Shown here in pieces: positions 17,468 to 26,941 of a stretch of DNA of 64,000 nucleotides. The translations under genes and the position numbers were made by a program. Within the stretch, counting starts at the first letter, position 1. Every line of letters begins with the position of its first letter. Source of the DNA: Aliiruegeria haliotis (lineage in GTDB: Bacteria; Pseudomonadota; Alphaproteobacteria; Rhodobacterales; Rhodobacteraceae); contig NZ_PVTD01000002.1 of NCBI RefSeq assembly GCF_003003255.1, positions 310,001 to 374,000 of the forward strand. The letters are read 5' to 3'. Under the pieces are notes generated by a model. That model ran no database searches. It was not told the DNA's origin and worked only from the letters and a program-made list of their open reading frames with translations.

Positions 17468-18757
17468 TCAGGTGCTTGCGCCAGTGAGGGCCTGGGCAAA
17501 GTCTTCCGGGTCGAAGGCCTGAAGGTCGTCGATCTGTTCCCCGACGCCGATGGCATGGATGGGCAGGCCGAACCTGTCGGCAAGCGCGACGAGCACGCCG
17601 CCTTTCGCGGTTCCGTCGAGCTTGGTCATCACCAGCCCGGAGACGTCGGCGAGGTCGCGGAAGGTCTCCACCTGGGAGAGCGCGTTCTGCCCTGTGGTCG
17701 CGTCCAGCACCAGCAGCGTGTTGTGCGGCGCGTCCGGGTCCTTCTTGCGGATGACACGCACGATCTTGGCCAGTTCCTCCATGAGGTCGGCACGGTTCTG
17801 AAGCCGGCCAGCAGTGTCGATCATCAAAAGGTCGGCGCCGTCCTTTTGCGCCTGCTCCATCGCGTCGAAGGCGAGGCTGGCCGGGTCGGATCCTTCGGGC
17901 GCGGTCAGCACGGGCACGCCCGCGCGGTCGCCCCAGACCTGAAGCTGTTCGACGGCGGCGGCGCGGAAGGTGTCACCGGCGGCGATGACCACGGATTTTC
18001 CCGCGGCACGGAACTGGCTGGCCAGTTTGCCGATGGTCGTGGTCTTGCCCGAGCCGTTGACCCCGACCACGAGCACGACCTGCGGCTTTCGCGCATAGAG
18101 CGGCATCGGCTTGGCGACCGGTTCCATGATGCGGGCGATCTCGCCGGAGAGCAGCCGCTGGATTTCCTCGGTGGAGAGCTTCTTGCCGAAGCGCCCCTCG
18201 GCGAGGTTGGCGGAGACGCGCAAGGCCGTGTCCACGCCCATGTCGGAAGCGATCAGGAGTTCCTCAAGCTGTTCAAGCATATCGTCGTCGAGCGTGCGGC
18301 GAACGACAGTTTTGGGCTCGGAGCGCCCGAGGATGCGGCCAAGGAATCCCGGGCGGGCCGTCTCTTCCGGGGTGTCGGGCGTGGTCGGCTCGGGCACCGG
18401 CGCGGGGTCGACCGGTTGCGGGACCTCGATCGGCGCGGGCTCGGGCATCGGCTCTGGCGCCGCCGGTGTCTCCTCCGGCGTGGCGGGCGGCCGGGACGGT
18501 GTCGGGTCGACCGGGATCTCAACCTCCGGCACGCTGACCGGCATCGGCTCGGGCTCGGGCACTTCCTCGGGCGCGGGCGCCGTGGTCTCCGGCGCGGCGG
18601 GCGGGATCGGGGCGGGCTCTTTCTCGGGCTGGGGGTCCGGCGTGGACGGCTCCGCGACCTCTGCCTCGCCACCTTCCTGGACAATCGCATCGAGCCCCTC
18701 CTCGAGTTTCGAGGAGGATTTGAACAGCCGGTCCTTGAGTTTCTTGAGGAATGCCAT
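17468..18757 (-). CDS. ftsY: Signal recognition particle receptor FtsY
   Basis: GTPase that docks the SRP-ribosome complex at the membrane. The 429-residue protein begins with [12 protein letters not shown], then a long Pro/Glu/Ala-rich acidic A domain (about residues 40-125), then the NG domain: [15 protein letters not shown] (G1), [15 protein letters not shown] (G3), [10 protein letters not shown] (G4) and the GVGEQIDDL closing loop. The start at 18757 is preferred to a frame ten codons longer because the N-terminal helix fits. It follows the YhhN gene by 76 bases. Confidence 0.97.
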   Translation of the reverse strand: MAFLKKLKDRLFKSSSKLEEGLDAIVQEGGEAEVAEPSTPDPQPEKEPAPIPPAAPETTAPAPEEVPEPEPMPVSVPEVEIPVDPTPSRPPATPEETPAAPEPMPEPAPIEVPQPVDPAPVPEPTTPDTPEETARPGFLGRILGRSEPKTVVRRTLDDDMLEQLEELLIASDMGVDTALRVSANLAEGRFGKKLSTEEIQRLLSGEIARIMEPVAKPMPLYARKPQVVLVVGVNGSGKTTTIGKLASQFRAAGKSVVIAAGDTFRAAAVEQLQVWGDRAGVPVLTAPEGSDPASLAFDAMEQAQKDGADLLMIDTAGRLQNRADLMEELAKIVRVIRKKDPDAPHNTLLVLDATTGQNALSQVETFRDLADVSGLVMTKLDGTAKGGVLVALADRFGLPIHAIGVGEQIDDLQAFDPEDFAQALTGAST

Positions 18758-18833
18758 CTTGGAACTTTCTCTGCCAGTCCCGCTCACCTAATCAACCGCG
18801 CCGGAATATGGAAGGGTTCGGGTGACGCGGGGT

Positions 18834-19496
18834 TCAGGGCGTGAAGCCTCGGAGCAGCAGGTATTGCGCCGCCCAGTAGCTGGACCAGATGACGAAAGGC
18901 GCAACGCGGCGCAGGGGATGGCGTTTCGGCAGCAGGAAGAGCTCGGCCGACAGAACCGCGTCGGACAGGATGAAGAGCGCCGCTCCCGCAAGCGCCGTCG
19001 CAGGAGCGATAGCGAGCGCCTGCGGTGGCGTGGCCAGCGCGGCGAGCCCCATGGTGAGGATGATCGCGAGGTAACCCATGACGGACCAGCGCAGGACACC
19101 GCTCGCCGGCCAGAGCAACCGCCCCATGGCGCCCCCGAAAGCGAGCAGGCCGAGTGCCGCGTTCATCCGCCAGCCAGTTTGCAGAACGCCCGGGTCGGCA
19201 CCGCCCGTGGCCACGAACAGAACGATATAGGCTACATGGGCAAGCGCGAAGGCCATCAGGCCGGTCAGGAAGGCCGTTTCGCCGTCTCTGGAAAGCGCCA
19301 GATCGCCGGCCGCCCCAAGCGCAAGTGCCACCGCCAGCAATGGGGGCGCATCCAAAGCCAGCGCGGCAACGGCGAGCAGTGACGTGGACATCGTTTTGCT
19401 GACCGACTTGGGCAGGCTGGGTCCGCGGTAGCATTGCGCGACCAGGTAGTAGACCGCGTTGGCGGCAGCGAGGGCGATCAGGATCGGCGGGACCAT
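18834..19496 (-). CDS. YhhN-family lysoplasmalogenase-type membrane protein
   Basis: A 220-residue polytopic membrane protein with seven to eight hydrophobic helices. Conserved family marks include KSVSKTMSTSLL near residue 30, LALGAAGDLALS and FILSDAVLSAELF, the last two carrying the acidic residues expected for the active site. Characterised homologues cleave the vinyl-ether bond of lysoplasmalogens; activity here is inferred. It may be co-transcribed with ftsY downstream. Confidence 0.87.
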   Translation of the reverse strand: MVPPILIALAAANAVYYLVAQCYRGPSLPKSVSKTMSTSLLAVAALALDAPPLLAVALALGAAGDLALSRDGETAFLTGLMAFALAHVAYIVLFVATGGADPGVLQTGWRMNAALGLLAFGGAMGRLLWPASGVLRWSVMGYLAIILTMGLAALATPPQALAIAPATALAGAALFILSDAVLSAELFLLPKRHPLRRVAPFVIWSSYWAAQYLLLRGFTP

Positions 19497-19704
19497 GGCG
19501 TGAGCCTAGCCGGGACCGTTCCAGCCTGCCACCGCTGCCGTGGCGGCAGGCCCGGCGGTCCATAAGCCCCGCCGTCCGGGGAGCCAATTGGTGCCCGGCC
19601 TCCACCGCTCGGGGCGACACTCTCTGGCGGGGTTGTGACTGGCCGTTCGGGGGGCACTTGTGGCAGAGTGCGCGCGACCCACCTGTCGACAGGATGCCGG
19701 ACCG

Positions 19705-20106
19705 ATGATGCGCCTTTCCCCCCTCACCTTCCTGCTCACCTTGCTGCCATTGGCCGCGACCGCACAATCCCCGATGACTGGGGAGCAATTCGATGCCCAC
19801 ACCCTCGGACGGACGTTGTACTTCTTCTCTGACGGCGAAGCCTACGGGGTAGAGCGGTACCGGGAGGGACAACGGGTGACGTGGTCCTTCCTCGATGGTG
19901 AGTGCAAGGAGGGGCGCTGGTATCAGGACGGGCCCTTCATCTGTTTCGTCTATGACGGCGACGGAGCGCCACAATGCTGGACGTTCTATGCCCGCGGCGA
20001 TGGGCTGAGGGCCTTGTTCGAGGATCAACCCGGGGCAACGGAGCTTTATGAAGCGGGTGAGGCGGAGGAACCGATGCTCTGCTACGGACCGGAGGTCGGA
20101 GTTTGA
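19705..20106 (+). CDS. Small secreted protein of unknown function
   Basis: I do not recognise a named family. The 133-residue product starts with a short Sec-type signal (LSPLTFLLTLLPLAATAQS), so it should be periplasmic. The mature part is Trp/Tyr-rich and has four cysteines (in GECKEGRW, FICFVYD, PQCWTFY and PMLCYGPE), enough for two disulfides. An AGGA lies about ten bases before the first of two adjacent ATGs. It resembles small secreted Rhodobacteraceae proteins that form a beta-sandwich, but this is only an impression. Confidence 0.7.
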   Translation: MMRLSPLTFLLTLLPLAATAQSPMTGEQFDAHTLGRTLYFFSDGEAYGVERYREGQRVTWSFLDGECKEGRWYQDGPFICFVYDGDGAPQCWTFYARGDGLRALFEDQPGATELYEAGEAEEPMLCYGPEVGV

Positions 20107-20560
20107 GGTCCGGCGCCGGCTGATCAACCCCTCGTTCGGCACCATGACCATTGCAAAGCCCGCTCGCAGCGCTGTGGCCCGTGGGGATCCCGAAAGATTG
20201 CGCAGAGACTTCCCTGCGCCTTCCCCGAGATGAGTGATCGAACCTGGGCATAGTTGGCCCCTGATCCCCAAAGCCGGTACACCTGCGAGTTGATGGTTGC
20301 GCCCATCCGCGCCGGCGGCCTCGCATTCCGGCAATCGAGGATTGAGGCACACCTTGCTGAAGGTGCACGAAGCCTTCCCTCAGGGATCTGGATGAAATCG
20401 CTTGCCCGTAGCTCTGCCCTGGCCTTTCGCAGAATGATCAGGTCGGGTTGACGGCTCGAGCCGCGACAATGCCCCTGCCAGAAATCGGGCCGGCTTGGTA
20501 GAGGGCGCTCAGTGCCTCGCTCAAAGGCATCCGGTCCCATTGCATGGTGAACGCAAGGAG
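20107..20560. other. Non-coding stretch before the tauC terminator
   Basis: About 450 bases separate two converging units. No gene is supported on either strand; the open frames are Arg-rich with no start signals. I see no repeats. Confidence 0.4.
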
Positions 20561-20584
20561 ACGGCCCCCGTGTACGGAGGCCGT
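20561..20584 (-). terminator. Hairpin terminator of tauABC
   Basis: ACGGCCCCCG (20561-20570) pairs with CGGAGGCCGT (20575-20584) with one mismatch around a TGTA loop, 46 bases past the tauC stop. Confidence 0.55.
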
Positions 20585-20629
20585 GATGATGCAGACCGTG
20601 AGACAAGGTCCCTGCCCCGACCGCCGAGG

Positions 20630-21892
20630 TCAGGAACGACCTTTCCACGGAACCAGGATCCGCTCGGCCATGCGCATAAGGATGTCGATGCCATACCCGA
20701 TGACACCGATCAGGATGATGCCCATGATCACGATGTCGGTGAGCTGGAACTTCGACGCCGCGATGATCATCATCCCCGCGCCCTTCTGCGCCGCCACAAG
20801 TTCGGCGGCGACAACGGTGCCCCAGCAGACGCCCATGGCTACCCGGGCGCCGGTGAAGATCTCCGGCAGCGAGTTCGGGACGATCACATGCCTGAGCACC
20901 TGTCGCTTGCTGGCACCCAGCGAATACGCGGCGTGCACCTTCGAGATGCTCACCCCGGACACACCGGCCCGCGCTGCAATGGTCATGATCCAAAGGGCCG
21001 CGAGGAACAGCAGCACGATCTTGCCAGTTTCCCATATGCCGAACCAGATGATCACCAGGGGGATCAGAGCCAGCGGCGGCACAGGCCGCATGAACTCGAC
21101 GATCGGGTCGAACCAACCACGGAACCAGCCCGACAGACCCATCGCGTAGCCCAGCGGAATGCCCACCAGGGACCCCAGGACAAAGCCCGCGACCACCCGA
21201 AGCAGCGACCATCCGAGATGCTCCCACAGGGTGAAGTTTTGGTAGCCTTCGGTGGCGATCTCGAAAAACCGCTCCACCACCGCTTCCGGCGGCGGCATCC
21301 AGATGGGTTCCATTTGCAACCCCTTGGCGGGCGTGAAGTTGAGCGACCCCTTGGCCGTCATTTCCACCGCGCCATCCGCGACCCGCACCCGTTGACCCGG
21401 CGCAATGGGCTGCCCGTCGACCGCGGTCACCGCAGCGCCCTCACCGTCGTTTCGAACGGCCTTCACCAGCACCGAGCGCCAGGCCCCGACGGCGACAGAA
21501 TCGTCCTGCGCGAAGCCATCGCCCGGGGGGACCTCAGCCGGCGCCGCCTTGGTTCCCACCTCGTGGACGACGACATGCACACGGGCGTCATCCGTCGCCC
21601 CGGAACCATCCGTGGCGGTGTAGGCAAAGCTCGTCTCCCCAAGAAAGGGACCGGGAACGTGGAACGGCACCCACTTGGACCCCGTGAAGGCCCCCCAGAT
21701 CACGAAAATCACGACAACCGAGAAAAACGAGGCCCAGCGGTCTGGCCGGATCGCGCTCTCGTCGCCGAAGGTCACTGTCTTCAGGCTGGTGTAGTCATGT
21801 TCCTTCCGGCCGATGGAGTGGATGAACCGGACGACGAAATACAGGCCGACAAAAAGGCCGACATAGATCAGCAGAAGCACAAGGCCGGTCAT
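20630..21892 (-). CDS. tauC: Taurine ABC transporter permease with periplasmic insert
   Basis: Membrane subunit of a taurine/sulfonate importer. The C-terminal 250 residues are a standard TauC/SsuC permease (about six helices with the EAA-type loop SLGASKRQVLRHVIVPNSLPEI). Unusually, the protein is 420 residues: an N-terminal helix, a second helix near residue 50, then a roughly 120-residue soluble domain containing SFAYTATDGSGATDDARVHVVV, which looks like a bacterial Ig/cadherin-like repeat. The start at 21892 overlaps the tauB stop as ATGA. Last gene of tauABC. Confidence 0.9.
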   Translation of the reverse strand: MTGLVLLLIYVGLFVGLYFVVRFIHSIGRKEHDYTSLKTVTFGDESAIRPDRWASFFSVVVIFVIWGAFTGSKWVPFHVPGPFLGETSFAYTATDGSGATDDARVHVVVHEVGTKAAPAEVPPGDGFAQDDSVAVGAWRSVLVKAVRNDGEGAAVTAVDGQPIAPGQRVRVADGAVEMTAKGSLNFTPAKGLQMEPIWMPPPEAVVERFFEIATEGYQNFTLWEHLGWSLLRVVAGFVLGSLVGIPLGYAMGLSGWFRGWFDPIVEFMRPVPPLALIPLVIIWFGIWETGKIVLLFLAALWIMTIAARAGVSGVSISKVHAAYSLGASKRQVLRHVIVPNSLPEIFTGARVAMGVCWGTVVAAELVAAQKGAGMMIIAASKFQLTDIVIMGIILIGVIGYGIDILMRMAERILVPWKGRS

Positions 21893-22695
21893 GCCGCGCC
21901 CTCCGCCCGGCCCATGATCTCCTCTTCCATCTCCCAAATCATCGACAGGATTTCGTCGCGGGTCTCCCCGAAGGCCGGGACCTTCTTGACCTCGCGCAGA
22001 TCGGCCCCCACCGCATTGTCGGCAAAGGGCAGGTTGTACTCCCGGTAGATCCGGCCCGGACGCGGCGCCATCACGATCAGCCTTTCGCCGAGCAGCAATG
22101 CCTCCTCCACCGAATGGGTAATCAGGATCACCGTCTTTCCGGTCTCCTTCCAGAGCTTCAGCACCAGCCCCTGCATCTTCTCCCGGGTGAGCGCGTCGAG
22201 CGCACCCAACGGCTCATCCATCAGGATAACGTCAGGATCATTGGCCAGGCATCGCGCCAGCGCCACACGCTGCTGCATGCCCCCTGACAATTCGTAGACC
22301 GCCTTCTCCTTGAAGTCCTGAAGTCCGACCGTCTCCAGGAGATGATCGACGATTTCCGTGCGCTCGGGTTTCGCCATTCCCTTCATGCGCGGACCGAAAG
22401 AGACGTTCTTTCGCACGCTCATCCACTCGAACAGGGCGCCTTTCTGGAACACCATGCCGCGCTCGGCATCTGGCCCCTGGACAACGTGGCCGTTCATCCG
22501 GACCTGCCCGCCAGTGGGCGCGAGGAACCCTGCAAGTATGTTCAGCAAAGTGGTCTTGCCGCAGCCCGAGGGGCCGAGGACCGACACGATCTCGCCGGTC
22601 TTGATCTCCAGCGACACGTCCTGCAGCGCCTGCACATGCGTTCCGTCTGGCAGGTCGAACCGCATGGAGATGTTCTCGATATGAAGGCCGTCCAT
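21889..22695 (-). CDS. tauB: Taurine ABC transporter ATP-binding protein
   Basis: The 268-residue ATPase drives taurine uptake from the cytoplasmic face. Walker A GPSGCGKTTLL (about residues 40-50), Q-loop FQKGALFEWMSV, signature ELSGGMQQRVALAR, Walker B VILMDEPLGALD and the H-loop ITHSVEEAL are all intact. The ATG at 22695 is preceded by an AGGAG about ten bases away. About 107 bases separate it from tauA, and it overlaps tauC by four bases. Confidence 0.95.
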   Translation of the reverse strand: MDGLHIENISMRFDLPDGTHVQALQDVSLEIKTGEIVSVLGPSGCGKTTLLNILAGFLAPTGGQVRMNGHVVQGPDAERGMVFQKGALFEWMSVRKNVSFGPRMKGMAKPERTEIVDHLLETVGLQDFKEKAVYELSGGMQQRVALARCLANDPDVILMDEPLGALDALTREKMQGLVLKLWKETGKTVILITHSVEEALLLGERLIVMAPRPGRIYREYNLPFADNAVGADLREVKKVPAFGETRDEILSMIWEMEEEIMGRAEGAA

Positions 22696-22802
22696 GGGCT
22701 GGCGGTCTCCTCTCATGTGGGGAAAAACGGGGTGCGCGCAGGGCGCAATCGGTTGTGGGAGGGGGCAGCTCGCCGCCACCCCCCTCCGCGTCCTGTGGGA
22801 GC

Positions 22803-23804
22803 CTACATGCTGCTGGCAGCAGTCAGCGGACCGGTGTTCACCGAATCCTCGTAGGTGTCGAGGGCGGCCGGGATGGACCCGGCATCCTTGAACACCTTGG
22901 CCACGCCAAGCATGAACTCGGCCGCGCCGCCTCCGAGCCACTTCTCGCCCAATTGCTCCTCGACAGAGGGGAACGTGAAGGTCGCAATGGTTTCCCGGGT
23001 GGCATCAAGGTCCATGCCTGCATCCTTTGCGATCACTTCCAGCATCGCGTCAGTGTTCTCACCGGAGTTCCACATCGCGTTGGCTTTTGCCGTCACCGCA
23101 AGGAATTTGGAGAGGAGTTCGGCTTCTTCGGCCGCGAAGCTTGCCGGCACGGAGGTGACATCAAAGACGAGGATGCCCAGCTCTTCCTTCTCGGCGCCGG
23201 TCAAAAGGACGTTTCCATGTTCCTGCATGCGCCGCAGCGCCCCGCCCCAGCCACAGACCATGTCCAGGTTGCCCTGGGCGAAGGCCGCCGCGCCATCGGC
23301 CGGTGCCATGTCAACGATCTCCATCGTCGAGACGTCGACCCCGAAATGGCTCATCTGGCTGAGGAATCCGTAGTGGGCGGCGGTCCCGATCGGCACGCCG
23401 ACCTTCTTTCCCTCCAGCTCGCCAGCCGATTCCTTGTCGATTTCAAGCGCCTCGGCGACGACGCAATTGTCGTTCTCCGAGTAGCTCACGGCCACGTCGA
23501 CGATCTGCAGGTCCTGTCCCGCCGAAGCCGCGACGACGAACGGGGGCACACCCTGGCTCACGGAAATCTGGACGTCTCCGGAGGCCATGGCCGCCGACAT
23601 CGCGGTCCCGGCGTCAAAGGAAACCCAGTTCACCTCCATGCCGAGAGCCTCGTCGTACATCCCCGTCGCCTTCGCGTACTGGAACGGCATCGGCCATTCG
23701 AGGAAATACGCAACGGTCAGGCTGTCCGCTGCCAACGCGGCCTGCGAACCAGTGAGCAGCGCCACACCGGCCGCCGCTCCGAGAAGTCTGTTCTTGATGG
23801 TCAT
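22803..23804 (-). CDS. tauA: Taurine-binding periplasmic protein
   Basis: Substrate-binding protein of the NMT1/TauA type, 333 residues, with a Sec signal ending LTGSQAALAADS. Mature features of the family: LTVAYFLEWPMPFQYAK at the start and the ligand-loop regions ISVSQGVPPFVVAASAG and DMVCGWGGALRRM. It captures taurine for TauBC. It is divergent from tpa, and the 254-base gap between them carries a TauR-type operator, so both arms are probably induced together by taurine. Confidence 0.94.
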   Translation of the reverse strand: MTIKNRLLGAAAGVALLTGSQAALAADSLTVAYFLEWPMPFQYAKATGMYDEALGMEVNWVSFDAGTAMSAAMASGDVQISVSQGVPPFVVAASAGQDLQIVDVAVSYSENDNCVVAEALEIDKESAGELEGKKVGVPIGTAAHYGFLSQMSHFGVDVSTMEIVDMAPADGAAAFAQGNLDMVCGWGGALRRMQEHGNVLLTGAEKEELGILVFDVTSVPASFAAEEAELLSKFLAVTAKANAMWNSGENTDAMLEVIAKDAGMDLDATRETIATFTFPSVEEQLGEKWLGGGAAEFMLGVAKVFKDAGSIPAALDTYEDSVNTGPLTAASSM

Positions 23805-23934
23805 GCGTTTCACTCTCCTGTTGATTGGCAGACCTGCGGGCGCGCCCCGTCTGGTGAAGCCCACCCTGCGGCGGACCTGTCTGCGTAGGAAAAAGCTTAC
23901 GCCAGAACCGGAGTCTGGCAACACGGCCATCTTT

Positions 23935-23973
23935 CTGGACCGATCCCAACATTGAATCTGGACCTATATCCAG
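23935..23973. promoter_or_regulatory. TauR-type operator between tauA and tpa
   Basis: Two direct copies of CTGGACC lie 23 bases apart (23935 and 23958), the second continuing as CTGGACCTATATCCAG. The same pair with the same 23-base spacing occurs before xsc. In Rhodobacter capsulatus TauR is reported to bind direct CTGGAC-type repeats ahead of tpa, which supports the call. Confidence 0.8.
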
Positions 23974-24058
23974 CACCCTTTCCATGCAGTTTGAGAAGCA
24001 AGCTGCCGGTCGACGGAGTCCCCGGCTCGCGCCCCCTGCACTTTCAAGGAGTTCCGAG

Positions 24059-25438
24059 ATGAATGTCTCCCTGACCGCCAATGATATCAGCCGCGTTGTC
24101 GAGGCCGACCGCGCCCATATCTGGCACCACCTCCTTCAGCACAAGCCACTGGAAACCAACGACCCTCGTATCATGGTCGAAGGCAAGGGCATGCGGTTGT
24201 GGGACGCCACCGGGCGCGAACACCTAGACGCGGTTTCGGGCGGCGTGTGGACGGTGAATGTCGGCTACGGCCGCGAATCCATCGCCGATGCGGTACGCGA
24301 CCAACTGGTGAAACTGAACTACTTCGCCCAGTCGGCAGGCTCCATTCCAGGCTCGATGTTTGCCGAGGCCCTGATCGCCAAGATGCCGGGGCTGAGCCGG
24401 GTGTACTACGTGAACTCCGGCACGGAGGCCAACGAGAAGGCCTTCAAGATGGTCCGCCAGATCGCGCACAAGCGCCATGGCGGACGGAAGCACAAGATCC
24501 TCTACCGCGAGCGCGACTACCACGGCTCCTCCATCACCGCGATCTCCGCCGGTGGCCAGCCCGAGCGGAACCTGCAATACGGCCCCTACACGCCGGGCTT
24601 CGTCGAAGTGCCCCATTGCCTGGAGTACCGCGCCCAGTGGGACGTGGAGAACTATGGCGAGCGCGCCGCCGACGCGATCGAGGAAGTCATCCTCCGGGAA
24701 GGCCCCGACACAGTGGGCGCGCTCTGCCTGGAACCGGTGACAGCTGGCGGCGGTGTCATCACGCCCCCGGAGGGCTACTGGCAGCGGGTGCGGGAGATCT
24801 GTGACAAGTACGAGATCCTGCTTCACATTGACGAGGTCGTCTGCGGCGTTGGCCGCACCGGCACCTGGTTCGGCTACCAGCAATACGGCATCGAACCGGA
24901 CTTCGTGACCATGGCGAAAGGCGTGGCCTCCGGCTATGCGGCCATCGCCTGCATGGTCACCAACGAGAAGGTCTTCGCGTTGTTCAAGGACGACGCGGAG
25001 GATCCGCTCAATTACTTCCGCGACATCTCCACATTCGGTGGCTGCACCGCCGGCCCGGCCGCCGCGCTGGAGAACATGCGCATCATCGAGAACGAGGACC
25101 TGCTCGCCAACACCACGGCGATGGGCGAGCGGATGCTGGGGAACCTGCAATCCCTGATGGAGAAGCACAAGGTCATCGGCGACGTGCGCGGCAAGGGGCT
25201 GTTTCTCGGGGCGGAACTTGTTGCCGATCGTGCCACCAAGGAACCGGTTGCCGAGAAACTCGCCCAGGCAGTGGTCGCGGAATGCGGCGCGCAGGGGGTC
25301 ATCATCGGCGTCACCAACCGCTCACTCCCGGGGTTCAACAACACGCTGTGCTTCTCGCCGGCGCTGATTGCCACGCCCGACGACATCGACCAGATCACCG
25401 AGGCCGTCGACGTCGCCCTGGGGCGCGTGTTCAGCTAG
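24059..25438 (+). CDS. tpa: Taurine--pyruvate aminotransferase
   Basis: Class III PLP aminotransferase that converts taurine and pyruvate to sulfoacetaldehyde and alanine, the first step of taurine breakdown. The 459-residue protein has YYVNSGTEANEKAFKM, the YHGSS motif, the Asp of HIDEVVCGVGRTG and the PLP lysine in TMAKGVASGYAAI. The ATG at 24059 follows a CAAGGAG site at good distance; upstream frame sequence lies inside the operator region. Next step enzyme Xsc is encoded at 28.6 kb. Confidence 0.96.
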   Translation: MNVSLTANDISRVVEADRAHIWHHLLQHKPLETNDPRIMVEGKGMRLWDATGREHLDAVSGGVWTVNVGYGRESIADAVRDQLVKLNYFAQSAGSIPGSMFAEALIAKMPGLSRVYYVNSGTEANEKAFKMVRQIAHKRHGGRKHKILYRERDYHGSSITAISAGGQPERNLQYGPYTPGFVEVPHCLEYRAQWDVENYGERAADAIEEVILREGPDTVGALCLEPVTAGGGVITPPEGYWQRVREICDKYEILLHIDEVVCGVGRTGTWFGYQQYGIEPDFVTMAKGVASGYAAIACMVTNEKVFALFKDDAEDPLNYFRDISTFGGCTAGPAAALENMRIIENEDLLANTTAMGERMLGNLQSLMEKHKVIGDVRGKGLFLGAELVADRATKEPVAEKLAQAVVAECGAQGVIIGVTNRSLPGFNNTLCFSPALIATPDDIDQITEAVDVALGRVFS

Positions 25439-25513
25439 GGCGCCGCAAAAGAAGACCGGGCGCTCCCGCCGGTTTCCACTCGCAGCAAGCTGCTCGGGAA
25501 ACGGTTGGGGGTG

Positions 25514-25532
25514 GCCGCGCCTCCGGCGCGGC
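25514..25532. terminator. Hairpin between converging tpa and LysR gene
   Basis: GCCGCGCC (25514-25521) pairs with GGCGCGGC (25525-25532) around a TCC loop, in the 115-base gap between two converging stops. Confidence 0.5.
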
Positions 25533-25553
25533 AGGGGAACTGACCGCCATCGG

Positions 25554-26483
25554 CTAAACCTCGTCGAAACGCTCGAGATCCAGTGCCGCCCGGTCTCGCC
25601 CAGCCTCCTGTTCGACCCATTCTGCAAAGCGCCGGACCTTCGGTTCCTGCCATCTTTCGCGATGCGAGATCAGGCAGATCGGCCCTTGCGGCGAGGTGCG
25701 GACCATGTCCGGGAACGGGAGCACCAGCTGCCCGCGCTCAATCTCTTCGCGGCACAGTACCAGATCGGCCATCACGACCCCCGACCCGATGACCGCGGCC
25801 CGGGTTGCCATGTCGAGGTTCGGGAACACGTCGCCGGACTCGGCCGACACCCCGGGCACGGGAAACCGATCCAGCCACGCCTGCCAGTCCGAACGCTCCG
25901 CGACCTCGTGCAGGAGTTTCACCCGGGCAAGGTCCTCTGGTCGCTTGAGCGCGGCCTCGCCCTCCAGCATGGAGGGTGCGCATCCCGGCGTCAGGAAGAC
26001 GGGGAAAAGCTCGCGGGTCTCGATATCCGGTGACCTTCCCGGTGACAGCGCGCAGGTAAAGCCGATGTCGTATTCTGCCGCGTCGTAATTGCCGCCGGAA
26101 TGAAACTCGGTCGTCAGCCGAACGCGGATCTCCGGGTGCGCGGCGCGAAAGGCGTCGAGCCTCGGTATCAGCCAACGGATCGAGGTCGCCGGCGGGCAGA
26201 TGATCCTCAGGTCTGCCGCCTGTTCCGATAGCGCATTCGTGGCCCCGGCAATTCGCCCGAAAGCGTCGCTGAGCACCGGCAACAAGCGCCGCCCTGCCTC
26301 CGTCAGGGCCACGCCACGCGAATGGCGGTGGAAAAGCGGCACACCGAGATGCGTTTCCAGGGCCTTGATCTGCTGGCTGACAGCCCCGCGGGTCACGCAC
26401 AACTCGTCCGCCGCGGCGATGAAGCCTTCGTGGCGGGCGGCGGCCTCGAAGGCTCGGAGTGCATTCAGCGGGGGAAGTTTCAT
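25554..26483 (-). CDS. LysR-family transcription regulator (GcvA-like)
   Basis: A 309-residue regulator with the N-terminal winged helix typical of the GcvA group: LPPLNALRAFEAAARHEGFIAAADELCVTRGAVSQQIKALE (recognition helix around residues 30-50), then PLFHRHSRGVALTEAGRRLL and a periplasmic-binding-like effector domain. It sits inside the taurine region, divergent from a small gene at 26596. GcvA-like regulators often control amine or amino-acid catabolism; the target here is not visible. Confidence 0.92.
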   Translation of the reverse strand: MKLPPLNALRAFEAAARHEGFIAAADELCVTRGAVSQQIKALETHLGVPLFHRHSRGVALTEAGRRLLPVLSDAFGRIAGATNALSEQAADLRIICPPATSIRWLIPRLDAFRAAHPEIRVRLTTEFHSGGNYDAAEYDIGFTCALSPGRSPDIETRELFPVFLTPGCAPSMLEGEAALKRPEDLARVKLLHEVAERSDWQAWLDRFPVPGVSAESGDVFPNLDMATRAAVIGSGVVMADLVLCREEIERGQLVLPFPDMVRTSPQGPICLISHRERWQEPKVRRFAEWVEQEAGRDRAALDLERFDEV

Positions 26484-26595
26484 GGCACACCATGGGAGAG
26501 ATTTTCTAACTCATTCTAGCAGGTATTCTCGTTTGCGCAAAATCCACAATGGTCCAACTATCGTCCCAGTGGTCAATTGCAAAAGGACACACACG

Positions 26596-26871
26596 ATGGC
26601 CGCCCTGTCCCGTCAGCCGTTTCTTCGCCTTTGGAGTATCTCTCCGCCGGACGCCAGCAGTAGCTGCGCTCTCCCAACCGCCGACACTGACGGCACCGAA
26701 CTCCCGCATGAAGACTTGGCCCGTCTTGCGGCGCTGTCCCCGCATCTGCTCTCCGATGTGGGCTTTCGCAGGGATCCATGCCGTTCGACCACATTCCATA
26801 CGGTCTGGGAACGCCAGGGGAGGCGCATCGCGGTCTGCGCCACAACAGGGGAGGTTTCGCCGCTCTCCTGA
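26596..26871 (+). CDS. Small DUF1127-like protein
   Basis: A 91-residue protein. Its middle, EDLARLAALSPHLLSDVGFRRDP, resembles the C-terminal half of DUF1127 proteins (the pattern LSxHxLxDIGLxR), small cytosolic proteins linked to RNA metabolism and phosphate or stress responses in alphaproteobacteria. An AAAAGGA lies eight bases before the ATG. The N-terminal part is Pro/Ser-rich and not recognised. It is divergent from the LysR gene and stops 33 bases before the TauR operator of tauR. Confidence 0.6.
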   Translation: MAALSRQPFLRLWSISPPDASSSCALPTADTDGTELPHEDLARLAALSPHLLSDVGFRRDPCRSTTFHTVWERQGRRIAVCATTGEVSPLS

Positions 26872-26904
26872 CAGCCCGGTGGCCTTCCCGGTGAAACGGC
26901 GCTA

Positions 26905-26940
26905 GATATAGGTCCAGTTCCGTCGCATCATAGGGCCAGC
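26905..26940. promoter_or_regulatory. TauR-type operator upstream of tauR
   Basis: On the minus strand this reads CTGGCCCTAT and, 22 bases further, CTGGACCTATATC; the latter 13 bases are identical to those at 23958-23970 before tpa. It abuts the tauR start codon, which suggests that TauR represses or controls its own gene. Confidence 0.7.
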
Positions 26941-26941
26941 C

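Noticed and set aside
18400-18700. Ser/Gly-rich plus-strand frame with repeats opposite ftsY
   Set aside because: It is the reverse complement of the Pro/Glu/Ala-rich A domain of FtsY, which explains the repeats.
18784-20352. Long open frame (522 codons) on the minus strand across the YhhN gene and beyond
   Set aside because: Arg/Pro/Gly-rich composition without domains; it shadows the real YhhN gene in another frame.
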